A DNA stretch of 27,884 bases from the NCBI GenBank assembly GCA_051867925.1, contig JBJDZI010000126.1, forward strand, positions 1 to 27,884. Reading direction: 5' to 3'. Positions 1-8,370 of this stretch are shown piece after piece. The position numbers were made by a program, and so were the translations under genes. The DNA comes from CAKSQF01 sp051867925 (GTDB lineage: Bacteria; Bacillota; Clostridia; Oscillospirales; CAG-272). Every line of letters begins with the position of its first letter. The first letter of the stretch is position 1. The notes under the pieces are model-generated. The model searched no databases. It saw only the letters and a program-made list of their open reading frames with translations, and was not told the DNA's origin.

Positions 1-8
1 CAACCCCT

Positions 9-54
9 TTCCTTGGCTGACGGCTTTCTAAATTTATAGTTTCTCGACAGACTG
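9..54. repeat. Left-edge repeat module, inverted match of the right edge
   Basis: Bases 9-54 begin with TTCCTTGGCT and contain CTCGACAG. Together with the hairpin at 55-78 they match the reverse complement of 27803-27875 nearly base for base. The CCTTGGCT module also occurs at about 21538, 23280, 23330, 25100 and 27757, so it is a regular outer module of the intergenic repeat family. Confidence 0.7.
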
Positions 55-150
55 AAGGGCGGCAAATACTTGCCGCCCTTCATAAAAGTTTTTGGAGTAC
101 CAAGAACCTTTTTTCAAAAAGGTTCTTGGTAGGGTTTGGGGCGAAGCCCC
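55..150 (-). repeat. Modular three-hairpin 3'-end repeat, copy A
   Basis: This repeat begins 12 bp past the stop codon of the minus-strand gene ending at 163. In the direction of that gene it contains a GGGGC/GCCCC hairpin (138-150), a long hairpin with arms CCAAGAACC and GGTTCTTGG (100-129), an AACTTTTAT linker, and an 11-bp hairpin with arms AAGGGCGGCAA and TTGCCGCCCTT (55-65 and 70-80). The same modules recur in the same order near 14.1, 18.1, 23.4 and 25.2 kb. It probably serves as the transcript end of the operon, although no canonical U-tract follows the stems. Confidence 0.85.
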
Positions 151-162
151 AATAGAATATAT

Positions 163-1527
163 TTATTTTCGATATTTCTTCTTGATTTGCTCGCGGTAGA
201 TGGCGTTGACGATGAAATAGAGCAGGAATACGCCGATCACCGACAGAGCGATGACCACGAAGCGACTGCTTCCCAAAAATTCGGCAACACGGGAGACCTG
301 ATATTCCGTTCCGCTGCGGGTAATGTTGCTGCGCACCACAAGATCGGTCTCGCCCAGTTGCTTGCCGTCCAGCCAGACGGCAACTTTGCCTACCACATCC
401 CCCTCTTCCACAGGGGCTTCCAACTCCTCCACCGTAAGGGTGATCTTTTTCTGAAGCTTGGAGAGATCCGTGGATTTGGGCAGATAATACTCCAGCGTTT
501 CCTTGGGGAAGACAGCGGCAAAATCCGTTCCGCTTCCCAACTTCACGGGCAGTTCGCAAACTACCTCCGCATCCAGCAGAACTTTGGTGTAACTGAAGTT
601 CTGCGTGTCCTTCTCAATCAGCTTGCGGGTGACATCGTAGCAGGTGGGCAGATCGTCCACCGTCTTGCCTCCCAGCAGGATTACAATGTAGTGAAGGCCC
701 TTGTAGGTGGCGGAGGTGATCAGTACCTCACCCGACTGCGCGGTACTGCCGTTGATCATGCCGTCCACCGCGTCAAAGAGATAAGATACACCTGTGGCGT
801 TGTAGTAGCGGCTGAGGAAATAATTGTTGTTGTAGATCGTGCCTGCGCTGAGGGTGGGGCAGGAGAGATAAGCCGCGCCCGACCAGGCGTGCAGGCGGGA
901 GGCTTTGTAAAATGCCAGCGACAGCTTTAAGAGATCCTCGGCGGTGGTGGTCATGCCCGCATCGTGAAGTCCTGTGGGATTTGTGAAGAAGGTGTTCTCC
1001 ATCTCCAAAACTTCGGCTTTTTCGTTCATGGCGGCAACGAAGTTCTCCACACTGCCCGCAGATAAATGGGCGAGGATCAGCGCGGCGTCGTTGCTTTTGC
1101 GCAGCAGGAGCAGCTTCAGCAGATCCTCGGGCGAGACGGTGTCGCCCGCCTTGAAGCCGTAATAACTTCCGCTGACCCCCTTCAGCATCTCGGAGGTGAC
1201 CGTGATGGGCGTCTCCGGATCCTCAATGGTCTCGAATGCCAGCAGAGCGGTCATCAGTTTCACCGCCGTGGCGGGATAGACTTTGCCGTCGGCGTTCTTT
1301 TCTCGCAGGACGGTGTCGGTCTCCAGACAGTAGAGCAGAACCGTGTCGGCATCCGACAGATCGGCGATGTTGGGATTTTCGGGGGAATTTTGGGCATCTG
1401 CTCCCTCGGCGGGGGCAGATGTGGTTGCCGCATCGGTTGCGGCGGGTGCCTCAACGGCGGCGATGGGCAGGGCGGTCAGTAATACTGCCAGCCAAACGAT
1501 CAGGATTGATCGCAGTTTGTGTTTCAT
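163..1527 (-). CDS. D-alanyl-D-alanine carboxypeptidase-like protein (PBP5/DacF family), probably catalytically inactive
   Basis: The protein has 454 residues from the ATG at 1527, which follows AAAGGAT; a longer reading from 1602 lacks such a site and would bury the signal peptide. It has an N-terminal signal peptide (about 1-26), a low-complexity linker, a peptidase S11-like domain (about 50-290), a PBP5 C-terminal beta domain, and a C-terminal membrane helix (about 420-445) followed by a basic tail. The fold is recognisable throughout, including the NPTGL stretch and the region before KTG. All three active-site motifs differ: SxxK is T87-A-V-K90, SxN is K144-S-N146, and KTG is I258-N-G260. 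Active relatives trim D-alanine from peptidoglycan pentapeptides outside the cell; this copy probably binds or senses instead. It lies 125 bp after ribF and is probably co-transcribed with ireB and ribF. Confidence 0.9.
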   Translation of the reverse strand: MKHKLRSILIVWLAVLLTALPIAAVEAPAATDAATTSAPAEGADAQNSPENPNIADLSDADTVLLYCLETDTVLREKNADGKVYPATAVKLMTALLAFETIEDPETPITVTSEMLKGVSGSYYGFKAGDTVSPEDLLKLLLLRKSNDAALILAHLSAGSVENFVAAMNEKAEVLEMENTFFTNPTGLHDAGMTTTAEDLLKLSLAFYKASRLHAWSGAAYLSCPTLSAGTIYNNNYFLSRYYNATGVSYLFDAVDGMINGSTAQSGEVLITSATYKGLHYIVILLGGKTVDDLPTCYDVTRKLIEKDTQNFSYTKVLLDAEVVCELPVKLGSGTDFAAVFPKETLEYYLPKSTDLSKLQKKITLTVEELEAPVEEGDVVGKVAVWLDGKQLGETDLVVRSNITRSGTEYQVSRVAEFLGSSRFVVIALSVIGVFLLYFIVNAIYREQIKKKYRK

Positions 1528-1652
1528 GGAATCATCCTTTATGTGATGCGCACCGGGCGCGGGTGCATTGGCAAAGGTCAGCGAGGGCTTGGTTGCCTGC
1601 ACCTCTCGCCCAACCTGATTTGTAGAGTGACGCGACCCCTCGCGGGTGAAAT

Positions 1653-2564
1653 TTATCCAAAAAAACGGCGGGCGGCGGCGATGTCCTCGGCGATGACGGC
1701 GGCAAGCTCCTCCGCCGATGCAAAACGCCGCTCGGGGCGGCGATAGTGCAGGAAACGAACCTCTGCAGTCTTGCCGTAAAAATTCCCCGATGCGCCCAGC
1801 AGATGGGTCTCACAGAGGATCTCGCTCTCCCCGAAGGTGGGACGAACGCCTATATTGGTCACGGCGGGGTAAATGCTGCCGTCAATGGCGACCTCGGTGA
1901 AATATACCCCGAAGGGGGGGAGCAGACGGTCTTCCCGAATGGGCAGATTCAGCGTAGGGGAGGATAAAACCTTTCCTCCCACGGCTCTGCCGTGGACCAC
2001 CTCTGCCGTCAGCGACCAGGGACGTCCCAAAAGTGCCGTGACGCCCGCAAGATCGCCCTCCGAAAGGCGGCGGCGGATCTCGGTGGAACTGACGGTGACG
2101 CCGTCCACGGTGATTGGCGGGATCACCCGACAGTCCATCCCACAGGCGGCGGCAAGGCGCGTGAGCAGGGCAACGTCTCCCGCGGCGCGGTGTCCGAAGC
2201 GGAAGTTGAAGCCGCAGACCAGCCCCGCGGCACCGATTCCTTTCAGCGTGTAAGAGACGAACGCCTCGGGGGTTTGTCCGCGGAAGGCATCAAAGTCAGC
2301 CACAAAGGCGGTCTCCATGCTTTGTGCTTCAAACAGGGCAAGCCGCTCCTCCAGCGTGGTAACGGCGGGGGCTTTGCTTTGACGGAAGGTGAAGACTGCG
2401 GGGCGCACTGCCCTTTGGGGCGTAGAAAGAGAAACCGCACCCTCCCGGGCGGCTGCCAGCAGTGCGGCGTGACCGCGGTGAACGCCGTCGAAGTTTCCCA
2501 GCGCAACGAAAACAGCCCCGTCGTAGGGAAGATCTTCGACGCGGGAAATGGGGTAGATCTTCAT
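1653..2564 (-). CDS. ribF: Bifunctional riboflavin kinase / FAD synthetase
   Basis: RibF phosphorylates riboflavin to FMN and adenylylates FMN to FAD in the cytoplasm. The 303-residue length is normal for the family. The N-terminal nucleotidyltransferase domain shows GNFDGVHRGH at 23-32, CGFNFRFGH in the middle and the STEIRRRL segment. The C-terminal kinase domain shows GRPW followed by the PTLN version of the PTxN motif. The ATG at 2564 lies 2 bp after the ireB stop codon and has no clear Shine-Dalgarno of its own, so translation is probably coupled to ireB. The downstream neighbour is the PBP5-like gene. Confidence 0.95.
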   Translation of the reverse strand: MKIYPISRVEDLPYDGAVFVALGNFDGVHRGHAALLAAAREGAVSLSTPQRAVRPAVFTFRQSKAPAVTTLEERLALFEAQSMETAFVADFDAFRGQTPEAFVSYTLKGIGAAGLVCGFNFRFGHRAAGDVALLTRLAAACGMDCRVIPPITVDGVTVSSTEIRRRLSEGDLAGVTALLGRPWSLTAEVVHGRAVGGKVLSSPTLNLPIREDRLLPPFGVYFTEVAIDGSIYPAVTNIGVRPTFGESEILCETHLLGASGNFYGKTAEVRFLHYRRPERRFASAEELAAVIAEDIAAARRFFG

Positions 2565-2566
2565 GC

Positions 2567-2815
2567 TCAGAGTTTCAGATAGTTCTTGACCAGCAGATTT
2601 AAGAGCTCGTCCCGATCAATCTTGCGGATGAGACTGCGGGCGTTCTTGTAGTTGGTGATATAGGTGGGATCCTCGGACAGGATATAGCCCACGATCTGAT
2701 TGATGGGATTGTAGCCCTTTTCCTTCAGCGCGTCGTAGACCTCCTGTAAAGTGGAGCGGATTTCCACCTCCCGATCACTGGGAATGGTAAATGTGCGGGT
2801 ATTCTGATCAGCCAT
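2567..2815 (-). CDS. ireB: IreB family regulatory phosphoprotein (UPF0297)
   Basis: This is an 82-residue protein of the IreB/YrzL family. In enterococci IreB is phosphorylated on N-terminal threonines by the PASTA-domain kinase IreK and tunes cephalosporin resistance and envelope stress. The N-terminus here carries the TRTFTIPSD stretch with candidate threonines T6, T8 and T10, and the core has LQEVYDALKEKGYNPINQIVGY. The ATG at 2815 is set by AAAGGAGG immediately upstream; an in-frame ATG at 2875 is less likely. In many Bacillota ireB is followed by ruvX and a DUF1292 gene. Here it leads into ribF and a PBP5-like gene, which links the IreB pathway to the wall by position. Confidence 0.95.
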   Translation of the reverse strand: MADQNTRTFTIPSDREVEIRSTLQEVYDALKEKGYNPINQIVGYILSEDPTYITNYKNARSLIRKIDRDELLNLLVKNYLKL

Positions 2816-2877
2816 TTGGATATCCTCCTTTGTACGGTACATGGCCGCCACGCATACTATGCGGGTGCTTTGCAATT

Positions 2878-2906
2878 ATTATACACCATTCGATTGGATT
2901 TTTCAA
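2878..2906 (-). promoter_or_regulatory. Sigma-A type promoter of ireB-ribF operon
   Basis: On the minus strand TTGAAA (2901-2906) is followed after 17 bp by TATAAT (2878-2883). Transcription would start near 2871. A small palindrome, CGCATA-C-TATGCG at about 2851-2863, lies in the leader before the ireB ribosome binding site. Confidence 0.85.
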
Positions 2907-2949
2907 TAGGATTTGCAAGATTTGTGGATTTGCGCCAAAACCTTTAAAA

Positions 2950-3273
2950 TTAGCGGTAATAGAGGTAGTAGGCGATGACGGTGCGCACCGCTCCGCCGTG
3001 CTCCATGTCGGGACCCGTCAGCGTCACGCCGTCCAAACTCATCAGTTCGTAAGCAGAAAGGCTGTCCACGGGGGTGCGGAAGAGGATGTCCGCCGAGGCG
3101 AAGACGATCATCTCGCCGTCCCGCAGGCAAAGTGAGCCTTCTCTGCCGATGACGATATCCTCGCCGTCCACGCGCTCGGTAACGTATTTGATATGCCGCC
3201 CGGCGATCTTCTCCGCCATCTGACGGCGAAAGGCGGGGGAATCTTCCTTCTTTTTCTTCTTCCAAAAGGGCAT
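2950..3273 (-). CDS. Small conserved-looking protein of unknown function
   Basis: This is a 107-residue soluble protein starting MPFWKKKKKED, a lysine-rich head followed by a mixed alpha/beta sequence with no transmembrane segment, signal peptide or cysteine cluster. I do not recognise a family. The start is supported by CAAGGAGG upstream of the ATG at 3273, and a strong promoter lies directly upstream. The gene is divergent from typA with 214 bp between the start codons and ends 44 bp before the ireB promoter. No hairpin terminator is visible at its 3' end, so some read-through into ireB is possible. Confidence 0.8.
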   Translation of the reverse strand: MPFWKKKKKEDSPAFRRQMAEKIAGRHIKYVTERVDGEDIVIGREGSLCLRDGEMIVFASADILFRTPVDSLSAYELMSLDGVTLTGPDMEHGGAVRTVIAYYLYYR

Positions 3274-3304
3274 AGTTTGCGCCTCCTTGGGGGTGTTTTG
3301 TACT

Positions 3305-3333
3305 ATTATAGCATAATTTCTACCGAATGTCTA
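3305..3333 (-). promoter_or_regulatory. Sigma-A type promoter of the unknown gene at 2950-3273
   Basis: On the minus strand TAGACA (3328-3333) is followed after 17 bp by a perfect TATAAT (3305-3310). It is back to back with the typA promoter. Confidence 0.85.
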
Positions 3334-3395
3334 TGCGATTTGTGCAATCTTTTTCGATTTTTTTCGCAAAAACTCTTTTCTGACGGCAAGTTTTG

Positions 3396-3404
3396 TGGTA
3401 TAAT
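3396..3404 (+). promoter_or_regulatory. Extended -10 promoter of typA
   Basis: The plus strand reads TG-G-TATAAT (TG at 3396-3397, TATAAT at 3399-3404), an extended -10 element. No good -35 box is present at 17 bp, which is common for extended -10 promoters. The leader to the typA start is about 75 nt. Confidence 0.7.
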
Positions 3405-3487
3405 ATCTAAGTTAATAGTATGATACAGTCCCCATCCCGCAAATACGGAATAATTTCAGAGAAGTAAAACGACAGGAGACAAGAAAT

Positions 3488-5314
<1,827 letters not shown>

Positions 5315-5324
5315 TCGTTACAAC

Positions 5325-5359
5325 CACCAACCGGCGCCGCAGTTCTGCGGCGCTTGGTG
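5325..5359 (+). terminator. Hairpin downstream of typA
   Basis: Eleven bases after the typA stop there is an 8-bp GC-rich stem, GCGCCGCA-GTTC-TGCGGCGC (5334-5353). It is extended beyond a 3-nt bulge by CACCAA (5325-5330) pairing with TTGGTG (5354-5359). No U-tract follows, so termination may be factor-assisted or the hairpin may protect the mRNA end. Confidence 0.6.
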
Positions 5360-5494
5360 TATCCGCGGGAGGCTTGTCTGTGCCGAAGTTCGGGTGAGGC
5401 ATCGCTGAAACAATCAGAGCGGCAAATACCGGTCTGCCCCTTCCCGCCTGCCTTGGGGGCGGCGCCCTTCCTTTTTCGCGCCCCACACCCGCAT

Positions 5495-5549
5495 TTTACA
5501 CCGATTTTACAAATCCGCGGTTTTACATTTAACTTCCGCCGTGTATACT
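5495..5549 (+). promoter_or_regulatory. Pho-box-like direct repeats and promoter of the two-component operon
   Basis: TTTACA occurs at 5495-5500 and again at 5506-5511, exactly 11 bp apart. A further TTTACA (5522-5527) and TTTAAC (5528-5533) follow. The 5522 copy lies 16 bp before TATACT (5544-5549) and can serve as the -35 box. In Bacillus, PhoP binds TT(A/T)ACA-like hexamers repeated with an 11-bp period, so the layout suggests autoregulation by the PhoP-like regulator encoded just downstream. Confidence 0.6.
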
Positions 5550-5583
5550 GACCTTTGAATAAACCGAACAAGGAGATTTTCCC

Positions 5584-6282
5584 ATGATCTATTGCTTAGA
5601 AGACGACAGCAGTATCCGTGAAATGATCGTCTATACCCTCCAAAGCTACGGGATGGAAGCCCGGGGCTTCGACCGCCCCTCCGCTTTCTGGAAGGCGATG
5701 GAGAGCGCCACCCCCGATCTGCTACTGCTGGATATCATGCTTCCCGAGGAAGACGGTCTCACCATCCTGGGACGGCTCCGCGCCGCCCATCACACGGCGC
5801 AGATGCCCATCCTCCTGCTGACCGCCAAGGGGAGCGAGTACGATAAGGTCGTGGGACTGGACAGCGGTGCAGACGATTATCTTGCCAAGCCCTTTGGTAT
5901 TATGGAACTGTTGGCGCGGATCCGCGCTCTGCTCCGCCGTACCGAAAAAACCGCAGACACCCAAGGGCGGGAGTATTCGGCAGGCGATCTCTATGTGGAT
6001 GCCGCCCGCCATGTGGTGATGGACGGTAACCGCGAGGTCACGCTGACCAATAAGGAGTACAATCTGCTCCTGCTGTTTTTGGAGCATCCCGGCATCGTCT
6101 TCACCCGCGACCAACTGCTCAACCGCATCTGGGGCTATTCCTTCGACGGCGAGAGCCGCACGGTGGATGTCCACATCCGCACCCTGCGCACCAAGCTGGG
6201 CGGGAGCGGCGATCTGATCGAGACGGTGCGGGGGATCGGCTACAAGCTCAGCGAAAATCCCCGCTCCGAAAGCGAGACCTGA
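5584..6282 (+). CDS. OmpR/PhoB-family response regulator (PhoP-like)
   Basis: This is a 232-residue response regulator. The N-terminal receiver domain has the acidic pair E6/D7, phospho-acceptor D50 in LLLLDIMLP, T80 and K102. The C-terminal winged-helix DNA-binding domain (about 130-226) has the typical LTNKEYNLLLLFLEH start and the RTVDVHIRTLRTKLG recognition region, ending in RGIGYKL. AAGGAG precedes the ATG at 5584. The next gene is its partner kinase, separated by an unusual 60-bp tandem repeat. The Pho-box-like repeats upstream and the PhoR-like kinase make a phosphate-starvation role plausible, but WalR-like or other OmpR-family roles cannot be excluded from sequence alone. Confidence 0.95.
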   Translation: MIYCLEDDSSIREMIVYTLQSYGMEARGFDRPSAFWKAMESATPDLLLLDIMLPEEDGLTILGRLRAAHHTAQMPILLLTAKGSEYDKVVGLDSGADDYLAKPFGIMELLARIRALLRRTEKTADTQGREYSAGDLYVDAARHVVMDGNREVTLTNKEYNLLLLFLEHPGIVFTRDQLLNRIWGYSFDGESRTVDVHIRTLRTKLGGSGDLIETVRGIGYKLSENPRSESET

Positions 6283-6306
6283 GCGAGTCAGTCCAGCCGT
6301 CTTCCG

Positions 6307-6469
6307 ATCGGTTCGCAGTGTCTCATTAACTAACGTATTTTCCCAAAAATGTCCCGCTGTCTAATAATCGGTTCGCAGTGTCTCATTAACTAACGTATTT
6401 CCCCAAAAATGTCCCGCTGTCTAATAATCGGCTCGCAATGTCTCATTAACTAACGTATTTCCCCAAAAA
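6307..6469. repeat. 60-bp tandem repeat, about 2.7 copies, between regulator and kinase
   Basis: Three near-identical copies with an exact 60-bp period fill the intercistronic gap (6307-6366, 6367-6426, 6427-6469). Copies 1 and 2 differ at one base (6341 versus 6401). Copy 3 differs at two further bases (6432 and 6438) and stops where the kinase ribosome binding site AAGGAGG begins. Each unit carries TCATTAACTAACGTATTT. The unit is not an open extension of the regulator, whose TGA is at 6280-6282, and no spacer variation as in CRISPR is seen. Confidence 0.97.
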
Positions 6470-6474
6470 GGAGG
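6468..6474 (+). promoter_or_regulatory. Ribosome binding site that fixes the kinase TTG start
   Basis: AAGGAGG at 6468-6474 lies 8 nt before the TTG at 6483 but only 2 nt before the in-frame TTG at 6477. Spacing therefore favours 6483. The site sits at the exact point where the third tandem repeat copy breaks off. Confidence 0.8.
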
Positions 6475-6482
6475 TTTTGTCT

Positions 6483-8171
6483 TTGACCAAGCGTATTTTT
6501 CGTTCCATCTTTTTGGTAGCCATTGCCGTGCTGGCGGTCAGCTTTCTGCTGAGCCTTGCCATGCTCTACGGCTATTTTAACGATCAGTACGCCGTCGGTC
6601 TGCAGGATCAGGCGCAGTTCATTGCCGCAGGGCTGGAAAGTCAGGGCAAGACTTATCTGGAGAATCTGGAGAGTCCGGAGGGCATGGAGGGGAATGCCCT
6701 TCACACCCGCATTACCTGGGTGGCGGCGGACGGCACGGTGCTGTTCGACAACACGGTAGACCCGCTGACGTTGGGCAATCATCTGGATCGGGAAGAGATT
6801 CGAGAGGCGATTGCCGCGGGCGAGGGGAGTGCCACCCGCTATTCCGACACGCTGACCCGCGAGACGGTCAACTACGCCAAACGGCTGTCCGACGGAAGCG
6901 TTTTGCGGGTGTCCGACTCCCACGATTCCATGCTGACTCTGCTCCTGCGCCTGCTGGCGCCCATTTTAGGGGTGGCGGCGGTGGTGGTCACCGTTTCGGG
7001 ACTGCTCTCCTACGGCATCGCCCGCAAAGTCACCGAGCCGCTGAACCAACTGGATCTCTCCCATCCCGAGCGGAGCAAGACTTACAAAGAACTGACCCCT
7101 CTGCTGGATCGGCTGACCAAGCAAAATCAGCAGATCCGCGAGCAAATGGAGCAACTCAAGCGGCGGCAGAAGGAGTTTGCCGCCATCACCGAGAATATGA
7201 GCGAAGGACTGCTGGTAGTGGATGCTATGGGCAATCTGCTGTCCTACAACGTGGGCGCACTGCACCTGCTGGATGCCGCCCATATTGAGCCTTCGGCGAA
7301 TGTGCTGACTATCGACGACAGCGAGGGCTTCCACCGTGCCATCACGGGAGCGCTGGACGGAATGCACGCCACCGAACTTGCCGACTACGACGGGCGGGTC
7401 TATCAGATCATCGCCAATCCCGTGCGGGAGAAGAATGAGACGGTGGGCGCGGTGCTGATGATTCTGGACGTGACCGAGCGGGAGGAGCGGGAGAAGCTCC
7501 GCCGCGAGTTTTCCGCCAACGTCACCCACGAGCTGAAAACGCCCCTCACCTCCATTTCGGGGTTCGCCGAGATGATTCAGATGGGCATCGCCCGCCCCGA
7601 GGACGTGGGGCATTTTGCGGGCAAGATCCATTCCGAGGCGCAACGCCTGCTGGGGCTGATTGACGATATTCTGCGGCTCTCCCAGCTGGACGAAAACTCC
7701 ATCCCGGGAGAGAAAACAGCGGTGGATCTGTCTTCCCTGACCGCTCAAGTGGTGGAGCGACTGCTTCCCACCGCCGGACGGCGGGCGGTGACCATCGAGA
7801 CCCGTCTGTCCCCCGCCAAAGTCATGGGCGTGTCGCAGATTTTGGACGAGATGATCTATAATTTGGTAGATAATGCCATTAAATACAATCATGAGCAGGG
7901 AAAAGTCTTCGTGACGCTGGAAAAAGAGGGCGGTAAGGTGCGTCTGACCGTCCGCGATACGGGCATCGGCATCCCCGATGCAGACCGCGCCCGGGTGTTC
8001 GAGCGATTCTATCGGGTGGACAAGAGCCACTCCAAGGAGATCGGCGGCACGGGGCTGGGGCTTTCCATCGTCAAGCACGGAGCCGCCTTCCACGGAGCCG
8101 CGCTGACGCTGGACAGCACGCCCGGGCAGGGCACAGTGGTGTCGGTGCTCTTCCCCGCGACGGAAGATTGA
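6483..8171 (+). CDS. Sensor histidine kinase, PhoR-like, with PAS domain
   Basis: This is a 562-residue membrane kinase read from the TTG at 6483. Transmembrane helices lie at about 8-30 and 150-178 and flank an extracytoplasmic domain. A short HAMP-like/coiled segment (QIREQMEQLKRRQKEF) and a PAS domain (about 230-330) follow. The HisKA domain has H349 in NVTHELKTPL, and the HATPase domain has DNAIKYN, DTGIGIP and GTGLGLSIVKH. It should autophosphorylate and pass phosphate to the regulator encoded upstream. The order of domains matches PhoR/WalK kinases. The start codon is weak and follows the 60-bp tandem repeats, so kinase yield may be kept low relative to the regulator. Confidence 0.95.
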   Translation: MTKRIFRSIFLVAIAVLAVSFLLSLAMLYGYFNDQYAVGLQDQAQFIAAGLESQGKTYLENLESPEGMEGNALHTRITWVAADGTVLFDNTVDPLTLGNHLDREEIREAIAAGEGSATRYSDTLTRETVNYAKRLSDGSVLRVSDSHDSMLTLLLRLLAPILGVAAVVVTVSGLLSYGIARKVTEPLNQLDLSHPERSKTYKELTPLLDRLTKQNQQIREQMEQLKRRQKEFAAITENMSEGLLVVDAMGNLLSYNVGALHLLDAAHIEPSANVLTIDDSEGFHRAITGALDGMHATELADYDGRVYQIIANPVREKNETVGAVLMILDVTEREEREKLRREFSANVTHELKTPLTSISGFAEMIQMGIARPEDVGHFAGKIHSEAQRLLGLIDDILRLSQLDENSIPGEKTAVDLSSLTAQVVERLLPTAGRRAVTIETRLSPAKVMGVSQILDEMIYNLVDNAIKYNHEQGKVFVTLEKEGGKVRLTVRDTGIGIPDADRARVFERFYRVDKSHSKEIGGTGLGLSIVKHGAAFHGAALTLDSTPGQGTVVSVLFPATED

Positions 8172-8183
8172 ATTTGACAAACG

Positions 8184-8241
8184 AATCCCCCTTCGGGTAG
8201 TCCCTCGAATCGATTTCGAGGCTACGGGAAGGGGGATTTTT
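8184..8241 (+). terminator. Terminator of the two-component operon
   Basis: A long hairpin follows the kinase stop. AATCCCCCTTC (from 8184) pairs with GAAGGGGGATT (ending 8238), an inner stem CCTCGAA/TTCGAGG closes the loop, and a T-run (8237-8241) follows. A three-base internal mismatch separates outer and inner stems. Confidence 0.85.
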
Positions 8242-8344
8242 GGGGATAGGAAGACACGAGGCAGATCGACGGCGCAGGCGGTCTGCCCAACGAGGATTTG
8301 CTCGCCGCAGTCAGGGGTGGGATGGCGATGCTTGGGGAAGTGGC

Positions 8345-8366
8345 GACCGCGCCTGCGGGCGCGGTC
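8345..8366 (-). terminator. GC-rich hairpin after the phospholipase-like gene
   Basis: GACCGCGCC and GGCGCGGTC form a 9-bp stem with a 4-nt loop just past the stop codon at 8371. No U-run follows in the minus direction. It may protect or end the mtaB operon transcript. Confidence 0.45.
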
Positions 8367-8370
8367 GAAG

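Noticed and set aside
55..150. Repeats as tRNA or small structured RNA genes
   Set aside because: The stems do not form a cloverleaf or any RNA family I know, and the copies follow stop codons rather than having promoters of their own.
6307..6469. CRISPR array
   Set aside because: The 60-bp units are repeated along their full length, with no variable spacers, and no cas gene is nearby.
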